A stretch of 64,000 nucleotides of DNA from Caulobacter rhizosphaerae (GCF_010977555.1 NZ_CP048815.1:5076501-5140500), one strand, 5' to 3'. Counted from the stretch's first letter, positions 49,768-58,514 are shown. Numbers and translations are program-made. The notes: generated by a model from the sequence alone, not told the origin.

Positions 49768-49793
49768 GGGGACAGGCGCATGCGCCTGTCCCC
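49768..49793. repeat. single palindromic repeat, GCATGC centre
   Basis: Perfect 26-bp palindrome identical to 13097-13122 (arms GGGGACAGGCGCA / TGCGCCTGTCCCC), between the convergent VOC and purD genes. Flanked by GAC at the left and AACCGTC at the right. Confidence 0.92.
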
Positions 49794-49798
49794 AACCG

Positions 49799-51082
49799 TC
49801 AATGCTGGCTCAGCGCCCGCCAGCCGATGTCGGTGCGATAGAACCCACCCTCCAGCGACACCGCGCCCAGGGCCGCATAGGCGACGTCGCGGGCCTCGTG
49901 CAACGTCGCGCCCAGGGCGCAGACGTTCAGCACCCGGCCGCCGGACGCCACCAGCCGGCCCTCGGCGTCGCGGGCCGTGCCGGCGTGGAAGATCACGGCC
50001 TCGCCGCCGAACTCGCTGTCGGCGCCCTGGATCAGGCCGCCGGTCTTGGGCGCGTCGGGATAGCCCTCGGCCGCCAGCACCACGCAGATCGCCGCCTCCT
50101 CGCGCCAGACCGGCGGCGCAGCGGACGCCAGCTCACCCTTGGCGGCGGCCAGCAGCAGCGGGACCAGGTCGCTTTCCAGGCGCAGCATCAGGGTCTGGCA
50201 CTCGGGATCGCCGAAGCGGGCGTTGTACTCGACCAGCTTGGGCCCCTGCTCGGTCAGCATCAGCCCGGCATAGAGCACGCCGACATAGGGACAGCCCTCG
50301 GCGGCCATGCCGGCGATGGTGGGCAGGACCAGCTCGCGCCAGGCCTGGTCGACCAAGGCCGGGGTCAGGACCGGCGGCGGCGAATAGGTGCCCATGCCGC
50401 CGGTGTTGGGGCCTTCGTCGCCGTCATAGGCCCGCTTGTGGTCCTGGGCGGCGCCGAACAGCACCGCCGTTTGGCCGTCGCAGATCGCGAACAGCGAGGC
50501 CTCCTCGCCGTGCATGAACTCCTCGATCACCACCCGCGCCCCGGCCGAGCCGAAGCGGCCGCCCAGCATGTCCAGCACAGCGGCGTCGGCCTCGGCCCGG
50601 TCGGCGGCAATCACCACGCCCTTGCCGGCCGCCAGGCCGTCGGCCTTGATCACGAACGGCGCGGTGAGGGTGTCGAGGAAGGCGCCGGCCGAGGCCGCGT
50701 CGGTGAACACGCCATAGGCCGCCGTCGGCAGGCCGTGGCGGGCGCAGAAGTCCTTGGTGAAGGCCTTGCTGGTCTCCAGCCGCGCGGCCAGGGCGCTGCC
50801 GCCGAAACAGGGGATCCCGGCCTTGGCCAGTTCGTCGGCCAGGCCGACCTCCAGCGCCGATTCCGGACCCACCACCACGAGGTCGGCGGCGATCTCCCGG
50901 GCCAGGGCGACCAGGCCGTCCACGTCGGTGACCTTGACCGGGCGCAGCTCGGCGACCTGTTCGACGCCCGGATTGCCCGGCGCGGCGACAAGGCGGCCGC
51001 ACAGCGGCGACTGGGCGATCTTCCAGGCCAGGGCGTGCTCGCGCCCACCGGACCCGACGAGCAGGATGTTCAGCTTTTCCAT
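49799..51082 (-). CDS. purD: phosphoribosylamine-glycine ligase
   Basis: 427 aa ATP-grasp enzyme of purine synthesis (GAR synthetase). N-terminal MEKLNILLVGSGGREHALAWKIAQS, ATP-grasp core FVIKADGLAAGKGVVIA, signature HKRAYDGDEGPNTGGMGTYSP and the metal site EYNARFGDPECQ are all intact. It stands alone with no other pur gene nearby. Confidence 0.98.
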   Translation of the reverse strand: MEKLNILLVGSGGREHALAWKIAQSPLCGRLVAAPGNPGVEQVAELRPVKVTDVDGLVALAREIAADLVVVGPESALEVGLADELAKAGIPCFGGSALAARLETSKAFTKDFCARHGLPTAAYGVFTDAASAGAFLDTLTAPFVIKADGLAAGKGVVIAADRAEADAAVLDMLGGRFGSAGARVVIEEFMHGEEASLFAICDGQTAVLFGAAQDHKRAYDGDEGPNTGGMGTYSPPPVLTPALVDQAWRELVLPTIAGMAAEGCPYVGVLYAGLMLTEQGPKLVEYNARFGDPECQTLMLRLESDLVPLLLAAAKGELASAAPPVWREEAAICVVLAAEGYPDAPKTGGLIQGADSEFGGEAVIFHAGTARDAEGRLVASGGRVLNVCALGATLHEARDVAYAALGAVSLEGGFYRTDIGWRALSQH

Positions 51083-51166
51083 GAGGCCGGGGTGTCGCGC
51101 GGGGGCGGCGCGGGGTCAAGGCGGGTCGTGCGACGCGGAAGTTATCCACAGGGGTACGCTAGGGCC

Positions 51167-51268
51167 GGGGACCCGCCCTTGCGGCGTGTCCCCAAACTCC
51201 GCGCGGGGGCCGCCCGGACACGCGCCGCCGCGCCTGTCAGAGGGGACACGCCGCAAGGGCGCGTCCCC
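51167..51268. repeat. REPIN-like doublet (GGGGACA-GGCGTGTCCCC family)
   Basis: Units at 51167-51193 (loop CTTGC) and 51242-51268 (loop GCAAG) in opposite orientation. The spacer is 48 bases, longer than in the other four copies. It lies upstream of purD. Confidence 0.9.
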
Positions 51269-51379
51269 GGCCAGGGTTTATCCCCGCCCTTTTCAAATTC
51301 GATCTCAACGAAATCAATGCGCTACAGGAAAACGCACGTTTCCTATCCCCACGCTCCGGGAGGGCCGCATCCTTGAGGC

Positions 51380-51748
51380 ATGACCCACACCGACATCCCC
51401 ACCCGCTGCCTCGCCCTGCAACTGAAGCTGATGGACGCCCTCGACACGGCTTGGGCGATCCTCGAGCGCAGTCACGACCCCGCCGAGATCCGAAAGGTCC
51501 GCGACAAGGCCAAGGCCATCGGCGACCTGGCCGCCATGGCCCGCAAGGTGGCGCTGATCGTCCCGACCGCCCGCAAGCCGCCGGTCGACGTGCTCGCCGC
51601 CGGCCTGGCCGCCGTCCAGGGCGGGGCGGGCCTGGGGGTCATGGCCGCCCCGCTGGCCGCCCCACTGGCCGCCCCACTGGCCGCCCAAGCCGAGCACGCC
51701 CGGCGGGCCCTGGACAAGCTGAAGGGCGGCCGGCGCGGGCGGTTGTGA
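51380..51748 (+). CDS. hypothetical protein, 122 aa
   Basis: Mostly helical soluble protein: LALQLKLMDALDTAWAILER, EIRKVRDKAKAIGDLAAMARKVALI. Near the end an in-frame tandem repeat (CTGGCCGCCCCA units, about 51653-51687) gives PLAAPLAAPLAA. The coding bias is normal. The start at ATG 51380 follows TTGAGG. No family recognised. A short inverted repeat (AGGAAA/TTTCCT, 51327-51344) lies upstream. Confidence 0.6.
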   Translation: MTHTDIPTRCLALQLKLMDALDTAWAILERSHDPAEIRKVRDKAKAIGDLAAMARKVALIVPTARKPPVDVLAAGLAAVQGGAGLGVMAAPLAAPLAAPLAAQAEHARRALDKLKGGRRGRL

Positions 51749-51857
51749 GCCCGTCGGCGGTCCCACCCTTCAATAGGGTTGAATGATGCCCCGCTTTCTT
51801 TCGAATGGCCAAAGCGTCGTCCCTCGCCGCAAGCTCGCCCCCTCACAGGAGGCGACG

Positions 51858-52676
51858 ATGCGATTGATCCGGACCGTGCTGATGGCCGCCGCCCTGTCGC
51901 CCGCCGCGGCCCACGGCGCCCCCGTCCCCGCGCCGGGGCCGGGGCCGGGGCCGACGAACGCCACGCCCGCCGACGCCGTACGCCTCTATGGCGAGGCGAC
52001 CGCCCAGCGGGATCCCGTCAAGCTCGGCCGCGCCTTCCAGCCCAGCGCCATCGCCTATGAAGTCGACGGCGGGACGGTCAGCGCCACCTACCAGGCCCAA
52101 TGGAAGCCGCGCCTGGCCCAGGCGCCGGAACCGTCGGGACCGTCGACGCCGCCCCCGACGATCGAGCGGATCGACGCCGGGGAAACCACCGCCCTGGCCA
52201 GGCTGCGCTCGGTCCGCGACGGCCGGCCGCTGGTCGACTACGTGCTGCTGGCGCGGCTGGCGGGCGGCTGGCGCATCGTCGGAACCCTCCGCCAGCCGGA
52301 TCCGGCCGAAGACCCCGCCTCGGCGGCGGCGGTGGCCGGGGTGGTGGACGACAAGTTCGAGGCCGACCGCCGCTGGGACGAGGCCGGGCTCGGCGAGACC
52401 CTCGATCCCCGGGCCCTGGTCATGAGCGTCGAGAACGGCGAGTTCGTCGCCGCGTCCGTCGCCGAGTGGCGCGCGCGCTACGTGGACCGGCGCAAGACCT
52501 CGCCCGGCGCGCGGTTCGAGGTCACCAGCCGCCTGGTCGACGCCCAGGGCGACGTCGGCATGGCCCGCTGGTCGTTCCGCACCGAAAGCGGCGAATGGAC
52601 GGACCGCGCGCTGATGCTGCGGACGGCGTCGGGGTGGCGGATGGCCGCCTTGCTGTTCGTCAGGGAAGCGCCTTAG
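51858..52676 (+). CDS. exported protein with two NTF2-like (lumazine-binding type) repeats
   Basis: 272 aa from ATG 51858, which has CAGGAGG eight bases upstream. A signal peptide (MRLIRTVLMAAALSPAAAHGA) is followed by a Pro/Gly linker and two tandem domains of about 115 residues. Repeat 1 runs from DAVRLYGEATAQRDPVKLGRAF to LLARLAGGWRIVGTLRQP; repeat 2 from VDDKFEADRRWDEAGLGETLDP to LMLRTASGWRMAALLFVRE. Each has the NTF2-like/putative lumazine-binding pattern, ending in the GWR strand. Role unknown; probably binds a small molecule in the periplasm. Confidence 0.78.
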   Translation: MRLIRTVLMAAALSPAAAHGAPVPAPGPGPGPTNATPADAVRLYGEATAQRDPVKLGRAFQPSAIAYEVDGGTVSATYQAQWKPRLAQAPEPSGPSTPPPTIERIDAGETTALARLRSVRDGRPLVDYVLLARLAGGWRIVGTLRQPDPAEDPASAAAVAGVVDDKFEADRRWDEAGLGETLDPRALVMSVENGEFVAASVAEWRARYVDRRKTSPGARFEVTSRLVDAQGDVGMARWSFRTESGEWTDRALMLRTASGWRMAALLFVREAP

Positions 52677-52764
52677 GGGGCGGGACCAGCTCGCTCGCTG
52701 CATTCGGCCCGAGACCGAGCAATCATTCCGGCAGCTTGGCTATATCCCTCAACCAATCCTTGCG

Positions 52765-52791
52765 ATAACCTATCGTTAAAGTCGAATAACG
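52765..52791. promoter_or_regulatory. CtrA-like box and inverted repeat before an exported-protein gene
   Basis: ATAA-N7-TTAA (52765-52779) differs by one base from the CtrA consensus TTAA-N7-TTAA. Overlapping it, CGTTA (52774-52778) and TAACG (52787-52791) form an inverted repeat around 8 bases. The cluster ends six bases before ATG 52798, so a bound protein would block expression. No binding evidence. Confidence 0.3.
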
Positions 52792-52797
52792 ATCGGA

Positions 52798-54633
52798 ATG
52801 AAGCGCATGGGTCGACTGGCGAAGACGGCCTTTGTCGCCCTGGCGGTGTTCGCCGCGCCCTTGGCGTCCATCGCCCAGCCCGCCAAGCGGGACGTTGTCC
52901 TGCTGATCGACAACCACATCTTCACCCACAAACCGTTCAAGTTCGACGAGGCGGTGCTGCGTCAAAGCATCCGGGCGATGCTAGAGCATGTGCGGCCGGA
53001 GCGGGTCGTCGTGTTCGCGGTTGGGCATGACGGCCACGCTCAGTATCCGAGCAAGTTTTTCCCTGAACAGAAGGCCAGCCCGGGCTTTCCTCTGCTCCAG
53101 GGGCCGACCCAGGATCTGCTCCAGATCTGGCGGGAGGAGACCGCGCGCACCCGCACGGGCATGATCGTCTATGTCAGTACGCTGCGGAACGACGCGCTCC
53201 AGGACTCCCATCCCGAATATTTCCGCATCTTCGGAAACGGCGTTCGCGCCACGGTGATCGACCACAACAGCGCCTATGCGGACGAGGTGCTGTTGCCGGG
53301 GCTGCAAGAGATCATCGACCGGTACAATCCAGACGGGTTCTTTCTCGACGGCGACTATTGGACCGCCCACGAGAGCTGGAACCCGGCGAGCACAGCAGGC
53401 TTCGTCAAGGAGACCGGACTACCGGTCCCGACGGATTACCCCCAGGCCAGCTATCCCCCCTTCGTGAAATACACCTACGAATCCTATAGGCGCGACTACG
53501 TCGGAAAGCTGGAGGCGTTCTTTGACCGCCAAAAGCGGCCACTGAACTGGTCGATCAACGCCGCCTTCACAGTGCGCGATCCCAGCCCTGAGCCGGCCAA
53601 CTACGGCACGGTCGCGGTGGACCTGCCGTTCTTCGCCCTCGGAGAAGCCTATATTGAATCGCTGTTCAGCCAACGATTGAAGGGCGGGGCCGAGATCGTC
53701 TATCCGCTGTTCGCGCAGTCGGAGGGCGCTGCTCCGTATCAGTACAAGTCCAAGGCGCAGCTCAAGCAGGAACTGGCCGTGGCCGTGGTCAATCGGTCGC
53801 TGGTCAGCTTCTACCTGCCGCTCGGGTATGACGGGACCATCGCGCTGGATCGGATCCAGCCTGCAATCGAGGTCTACGACGAGTTCGAGAACCATATCGG
53901 GACGCAAGCCCGGCCGGACCAGAAGCTCCTGGCCAAGATCGCCATTGTGAACCCGAACGGCGACGCCATCGCGACCCGCCGGTTCGAGGAGTTGCGCAAG
54001 GCCTCGCTGCACCTCTACGAGACCGGGGTGGTCCACGCGATCACGACCGAGACCCTGGCGCCTTCCGGGGGCTACACCCACTTCGTGTTCCCCCGCATGA
54101 ACCACGCGGAGAGGCCGGATCTGATCCCGTCCCTGCTCAAGGGCGGCCAGCGCGTGCTGTGGGCAGTGAACGAGCGTGCGGCCGACGAGAAGACCGAAGC
54201 CATCATCGCCGCTCTTCGGTCCAGCCTGCGTGAGGTCAAGGCCGATTGCGCCGACTGTGAAGCCCTGAGGGACAGCAGCGGCGGCGAGATCTGGCTTGTC
54301 CCGGCGATCGACAACGCGACCCTGGACAAGTTCGCCAGCACCATAGACCCCGCCGTGACCTTCCCCGGCAAGCCTGAATACGTCTATGCCCTGGCCTACG
54401 GCGACGCCCTCAAGGAGACGATCTACCTCTCCTCGGTGGCCTGGGGCGGATACGCGTTCGGGCGGCACACGCTGTTCGAAGACCTTGAGCCAACGCCGTC
54501 GATGTCGGTTCGGCTCAAGGCTCCGGCCACCTGTGTTCAGCGCACCATGGGGGGCGACATCAAGCTTCCCCGCGGGCGCGAACTGACGCTCCAGCCTTTC
54601 GACACCATCACCAAAGTCGAGTGCGACCTGTGA
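52798..54633 (+). CDS. exported TIM-barrel glycosidase-like protein (GHL6 / fucosidase-like)
   Basis: 611 aa with a signal peptide (TAFVALAVFAAPLASIAQ). The first 330 residues look like the barrel of the hypothetical glycosidase family 6 / alpha-L-fucosidase group: VIDHNSAYADEVLLPGLQEIIDRYNPDGFFLDGDYWTAHESWNP carries the conserved Asp (LDGDYW, about 178-183). MIVYVSTLRNDALQDSHPEYFR lies before it. The last 280 residues contain a Rossmann-like domain (PSLLKGGQRVLWAVNERAADEKTEAIIAAL) and a beta domain. Third codon positions have less G/C than in the upstream genes. The stop overlaps the next start (GTGA). Substrate unknown; true catalysis not shown. Confidence 0.68.
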   Translation: MKRMGRLAKTAFVALAVFAAPLASIAQPAKRDVVLLIDNHIFTHKPFKFDEAVLRQSIRAMLEHVRPERVVVFAVGHDGHAQYPSKFFPEQKASPGFPLLQGPTQDLLQIWREETARTRTGMIVYVSTLRNDALQDSHPEYFRIFGNGVRATVIDHNSAYADEVLLPGLQEIIDRYNPDGFFLDGDYWTAHESWNPASTAGFVKETGLPVPTDYPQASYPPFVKYTYESYRRDYVGKLEAFFDRQKRPLNWSINAAFTVRDPSPEPANYGTVAVDLPFFALGEAYIESLFSQRLKGGAEIVYPLFAQSEGAAPYQYKSKAQLKQELAVAVVNRSLVSFYLPLGYDGTIALDRIQPAIEVYDEFENHIGTQARPDQKLLAKIAIVNPNGDAIATRRFEELRKASLHLYETGVVHAITTETLAPSGGYTHFVFPRMNHAERPDLIPSLLKGGQRVLWAVNERAADEKTEAIIAALRSSLREVKADCADCEALRDSSGGEIWLVPAIDNATLDKFASTIDPAVTFPGKPEYVYALAYGDALKETIYLSSVAWGGYAFGRHTLFEDLEPTPSMSVRLKAPATCVQRTMGGDIKLPRGRELTLQPFDTITKVECDL

Positions 54634-56573
54634 GGCGACTTTTCCTCGCCGCCGCACTGGTCACGGCCTCGCCCGCTGTCGCCGACTCGATAGCGCGGGA
54701 ATTGCCGTTGGAGATCGACGCGCCGGCGGTGCAGACGCAATACGTCCACATCAAGCTCAAGGGCCTGCCGTCGTTCGTCTACATAAACCGGGCCGACAAG
54801 CTGTCGAACCTGACGGACCAGACGGTGTTGATCAAGGACGCCAGGACGGGGGAGGTGATCTCTGTCGTCCGGCAGAACGATACGCTGTTCGAGGATGCCT
54901 ATTTTTACCTGCCCGCCAGGTTCATCGGCCAGGATCGCAAGGCGCATCTGGTCCTGCAACCGTCATCGCCCTGGATCGTGAAGGACGCGTTCTCGGCCAA
55001 TCCGGTTCAGGTGCTCTCGCTGGAGGCTGCTCCGGCCGACCGATACCAGACCTATGAGATCGTCTTCGGAAAGCCGGACGATCAACCGTTCCTCGTGGAC
55101 AACATCTCCTATGCCGAGGGGGCCTACAGGACGCCCGGCTGGGTCTGGAACAAGTTCTTCCGGTACGGCAACGACCCTTCGACCTTCCTGCTGCCCCTGG
55201 AGGCCGGGAAAGCGGTTTTCCTCAAGCCGAACTTCTATCTGTCGGCCAATGCCCTCTTCGTCATCGACGGCAAGGAAATCGCCATCTTCGAGCGAAGCCT
55301 CGGTGAGCGGTCATCCCAGGACTTCTATCGGACGCGCCTGGAGGTCAGCGGCCGGCCGGTACATGACATGAGAGTCCAAAACGTCGCGCCATTCCGCGCC
55401 ATGCCGACCAACCTGCGGCAGATGGCCTTCGCGTTCAACTCCATCGAGATCGCGACGCCAAGGCCCGCGCCGCCTGTTCGGTTGAACGTGGTGGACCTGC
55501 TCAACACCCGGCTCGACTACCGACATGGCCACAGCGCGCGAGCGGCCCTGCTGAACCCCACCGACGCCGTCGCCGAGCTACTCAAGTACCAGGGAGGGGC
55601 CTTCCTGCCATCGCGTGACCCAGTGGCGCTTCCGGCCGGCTCCAGGCGTCATGCCGACGCTGTCGTGCTTCTCGACCCGATCCTGAACGACATCGCCAGC
55701 ACGGCATATTCGACCGGCGACGTGTGGGTCAACTCCGCCGTCGGCGCGGCGATGATGCTGGAAAAAGCCGGATACTCGGTGGCCTACGCCAACCCTGCCG
55801 ATCTGGCCAGGCTGCGTCCGAAGGTCGTCTACGTTCCGACCCAGCCGTTCTATCGCAACATACTGGACCAGGCGGTGTTCGACCAGCTGGCGGCGAGCGG
55901 AGCCAAGGTGATCATCGACCCGTCGTTCTCCGGCGAGTTCATCAACAACCAGGTGCTCTGGAAAGCGACCGGCGTCCAGTACATCGAAGGCGCCGAACTT
56001 CTGGTGCAGGACGAAGTAGTCTTTCAGGACCAGGCCAAGACCGACACCTTTCAGGCATCCATCGTGTTCAGCCATAAGGCCCTGGACGCCAAGCCCGAAG
56101 CGTCGCTCAAGGTCGCGGGGCCGTTGGCCTATAGCAAGCCCGCTGGATCGGGAAGCGTTTCAGCCTTGATGACCCCGGCCGCATACTATTTCTTCAACTA
56201 CGGCCTGCGGCCCGACACCGCCCTTTTGCATCAACTGCTGAAGGGAGCCGCCAAGCCGACCGTTACCGCCAGATCAGCCTCGCAGGTCCGGGCCTACGTC
56301 ATCCGGCAGACCGCTTGCACCGCTGACGTGATGGTCGAGAATAACAACGTCGGAGCCTACAACTATTACGGCTTCGCGACCGTGACCGCATCGCCTCCGC
56401 CCTCCACGCCTCCGCCCGTCAGCCGCGTAACCCTGGACGGCGCCCTGTTCGCCGGCCGGAAGTGGTCAGTGAGCGGGCCTGTGAAGTCCGAGCCCTCGGC
56501 GTCAGGGGTGACGGTACTATCCCTCACCAGGGATACGGTTGTGTCTCTGGTAGACAGAGGGTGTGGGGTTTAG
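54630..56573 (+). CDS. large exported protein of unknown function, partner of the glycosidase-like gene
   Basis: 647 aa from GTG 54630, which overlaps the upstream stop. Signal peptide MRRLFLAAALVTASPAVA. The first 290 residues are beta-rich with no recognised family. About residues 340-480 resemble a flavodoxin/amidotransferase-like fold (VWVNSAVGAAMMLEKAGYSVAYANPADLARLRPKVVYVPTQPFY, then AASGAKVIIDPSF), as found in beta-galactosidase trimerisation-type domains. A Pro-rich linker (PPPSTPPP, about 590) leads to a short C-terminal beta domain ending in RGCGV. With the preceding gene it forms an isolated two-gene unit. Confidence 0.6.
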   Translation: MRRLFLAAALVTASPAVADSIARELPLEIDAPAVQTQYVHIKLKGLPSFVYINRADKLSNLTDQTVLIKDARTGEVISVVRQNDTLFEDAYFYLPARFIGQDRKAHLVLQPSSPWIVKDAFSANPVQVLSLEAAPADRYQTYEIVFGKPDDQPFLVDNISYAEGAYRTPGWVWNKFFRYGNDPSTFLLPLEAGKAVFLKPNFYLSANALFVIDGKEIAIFERSLGERSSQDFYRTRLEVSGRPVHDMRVQNVAPFRAMPTNLRQMAFAFNSIEIATPRPAPPVRLNVVDLLNTRLDYRHGHSARAALLNPTDAVAELLKYQGGAFLPSRDPVALPAGSRRHADAVVLLDPILNDIASTAYSTGDVWVNSAVGAAMMLEKAGYSVAYANPADLARLRPKVVYVPTQPFYRNILDQAVFDQLAASGAKVIIDPSFSGEFINNQVLWKATGVQYIEGAELLVQDEVVFQDQAKTDTFQASIVFSHKALDAKPEASLKVAGPLAYSKPAGSGSVSALMTPAAYYFFNYGLRPDTALLHQLLKGAAKPTVTARSASQVRAYVIRQTACTADVMVENNNVGAYNYYGFATVTASPPPSTPPPVSRVTLDGALFAGRKWSVSGPVKSEPSASGVTVLSLTRDTVVSLVDRGCGV

Positions 56574-56706
56574 GCCCGTCGTGATTATCGACGTAGTGGG
56601 AGCAACAAGCCCAATAGGCCAAGATTGGTTGCACTCCAGCGCTAACAGGTCGTCCGCCCAGGCTCGAAGGCAGGCCTTGGTCCCAGCAAAGCGACGATCG
56701 GCGACG

Positions 56707-56787
56707 TCACTGCGCCGCGCCCAAGGCCAGGGCGGCGCTGAGAAGAATCAACATGACCCCAGCCCCAGACCGAAACAACTGAACCAT
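56707..56787 (-). CDS. possible 26-aa hydrophobic peptide
   Basis: ATG 56787 to TGA 56707 encodes a peptide with short basic/polar start MVQLFRSGAG and hydrophobic VMLILLSAALALGA. It is upstream of nothing on its strand and lacks a clear ribosome site. The remaining 249-base gap (56574-56822) has no other candidate; the plus-strand frame at 56563-56820 is not protein-like. Confidence 0.2.
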   Translation of the reverse strand: MVQLFRSGAGVMLILLSAALALGAAQ

Positions 56788-56822
56788 TCAGAGGAAGATC
56801 GCCCCTGGGGCCAGCCCTAAAT

Positions 56823-57218
56823 TCAGTCCCGCTCCCCGGTCGACGCCGCCGCCCGCGGCCGCGCCAGCGCTTGGCCGAACTCGCCCAGCAGCTTGAAGGC
56901 CGGGTGCAGGCTGGCGCCGAGGTCGGTGAGGCCATAGGCGGAGCGGTCGGCGGAGTCGGCGGCCTGCCGGGCGACCAGGCCCGCGGTCTCCAGCTCGCGC
57001 AGGTTCCGCGTCAGCTCCTTGGCGCTGAGCTGGGGGATGGCGCGCAGGATGTCGTTGTAGCGCTGGGGGCCGCCGAGCATCAGCGCCCGGATGACCAGCA
57101 GCTTCCACCGCCCGCCGATGATCCAGATCGCCCGCTCGACCGGGCAGGTGGCGGCCGCCTCGGGGAAGGACGTTTCGGTCTGAGCCGCCGGGGTCGCGAG
57201 CTCGCGGCTGATCGACAC
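56823..57218 (-). CDS. HxlR family transcriptional regulator
   Basis: 131 aa winged-helix regulator. Cys25 precedes the recognition domain in CPVERAIWIIGGRWKLLVIRALMLGGPQRYNDILRAIPQLSAKELTRNLRELETAGLV, the standard HxlR block. A Cys at this place is the redox switch in several quinone/aldehyde-sensing HxlR proteins. I choose GTG 57218 because GAGG lies eight bases upstream and the protein aligns from there; the frame is open far upstream only as a mirror of the neighbour. Divergent from an NmrA-like gene it probably controls. Confidence 0.88.
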   Translation of the reverse strand: MSISRELATPAAQTETSFPEAAATCPVERAIWIIGGRWKLLVIRALMLGGPQRYNDILRAIPQLSAKELTRNLRELETAGLVARQAADSADRSAYGLTDLGASLHPAFKLLGEFGQALARPRAAASTGERD

Positions 57219-57296
57219 GTCACATACCTCGCGGTGCGTTGATGGGCTTGGCTTCCGACCTGATCTTCCGGTCCAGCATAGGGAGAGGATCTGATC

Positions 57297-58166
57297 ATGC
57301 GAAGCGCGAAGACACCGACGGTTCTGGTCATCGGCGCCACCGGCAAGACCGGACGGAGGCTGGTCCCCGAACTGCGGGCGCGCGGCGCGGCCGTGCGGGC
57401 CGCCGGTCGCCAGGCGGCCGAGGGCCTGACGCCCTTCGACTGGGGCCGGCCCGAGACCTTCGCCCCGGCCCTGCGCGGCGCCGACGCGGTCTATCTGGTC
57501 CCGCCCGCCTTCGTCGAGGATCCGACGGCGGCGACCGGCGCGCTGCTGGACGAGGCCCGGCGGGCCGGCGTCGGGACGGTGGTGCTGCTGTCGTCGCTGG
57601 GCGCGACCTTCGCCGGCGAGCCGGAGGACTCGGGCCGACGGCGGCTCGAGCGCCAGGTGACGACGTCGGGCCTGGACTGGACGATCCTGCGGCCGACCGG
57701 CTTCAACCAGAACTTCTCCGAAGGCTTCCTGCTGCCGGGCATCCTGCAGGCCGACAAGGTGGTCACCGCCGCTGGCCACGGGGCGGTGGCCCATGTCGAC
57801 GCCGGCGACATCGCCGCCGTGGCGGCGGTCGCCCTGACCGCGCCGGGCCACGCTGGAGCCGCCTACGCCGTCACCGGGCCGCAGGCCCTGGACTTCGACG
57901 CCGCCGCCGCCCTGATCGGCCAGGCCGCCGGCCGCACCATCACCCACGCGCCGCTGCCGAGCGCGGCGTTCGGCGACATTCTGAAACAGGCCGGGGTCCC
58001 CGACGATTATCTGGCCATGGTGCTGCGCGACCAGGCGGGGATCGAGGCCGGCGCGGCCGCGGTCGTCACCGACGTCGTCGCGCGCGTCACCGGCCGCCCG
58101 GCCGTCGCCTTCGCCGACTATGCGCGCGAGGCGGCGGGCGCCTGGGCGCGGTCGGCGGCGGCGTGA
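57297..58166 (+). CDS. NmrA-like NAD(P)-binding oxidoreductase
   Basis: 289 aa atypical short-chain dehydrogenase. The Rossmann motif GATGKTGRR lies at about 13-21, followed by AVYLVPPAFVEDPTAATGALLDEARRAGVGTVVLLSSLGATF and LDWTILRPTGFNQNFSEGFL. It resembles NAD(P)H:quinone reductase QorB/Qor2. AGAGGA precedes the ATG. Pairing with a divergent HxlR gene copies the QorR-Qor2 arrangement seen in Actinobacteria. Confidence 0.88.
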   Translation: MRSAKTPTVLVIGATGKTGRRLVPELRARGAAVRAAGRQAAEGLTPFDWGRPETFAPALRGADAVYLVPPAFVEDPTAATGALLDEARRAGVGTVVLLSSLGATFAGEPEDSGRRRLERQVTTSGLDWTILRPTGFNQNFSEGFLLPGILQADKVVTAAGHGAVAHVDAGDIAAVAAVALTAPGHAGAAYAVTGPQALDFDAAAALIGQAAGRTITHAPLPSAAFGDILKQAGVPDDYLAMVLRDQAGIEAGAAAVVTDVVARVTGRPAVAFADYAREAAGAWARSAAA

Positions 58167-58246
58167 GCGCCTTGACGGCCCAGGGGCGGATCGACATTCA
58201 GCGCTGTCGGGGCTCTCAGCCCACGGCCCACCCTTATCCACCGTCA

Positions 58247-58360
58247 TTCCCGCCCTTGGGCGGGAACTCCGGGGTTAAGCTGACAGTGAGCAGCTTTGGC
58301 GCGCCAGCGCGCCACACCCCTGCACCTGCGACGGACAAAGGGGTTCCCGCCACAAGGGCG
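58247..58360. repeat. CGCCCTTGGGCGGGAAC-type inverted doublet
   Basis: Left unit: hairpin TTCCCGCC-CTTG-GGCGGGAA (58247-58266) continuing into CTCCGGGG. Right unit (to 58360) GGGGTTCCCGCCACAAGGGCG is the reverse complement of the left with two changes. The only copy of this family in the window. Confidence 0.8.
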
Positions 58361-58483
58361 TGTATTGACCGGAACCGACACTCCGTCTGGGCCATGATCT
58401 AAGGTCCGGTTCCAGGCCGAAATCGATAGCCGCCTCCCGACCTTAAATACATCTGATCGCCGCTGTTAATCACCGCTCATAGC

Positions 58484-58514
58484 AAAGGCCCTCGGAATGG
58501 TCCGGGGGCCTTTT
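58484..58514 (-). terminator. hairpin terminator after the frameshifted gene
   Basis: AAAGGCCC (58484-58491) pairs with GGGCCTTT (58506-58513), extended by a T-G pair and CGG/CCG to a 6-base loop. It is nearly symmetrical, so it could stop transcripts from either side; it begins four bases after the stop codon at 58518 on the minus strand. Confidence 0.75.

Noticed and set aside
56563..56820. 85-aa plus-strand frame after the exported partner protein
   Set aside because: Composition is random-looking, no ribosome site, and it overlaps the end of the upstream gene.
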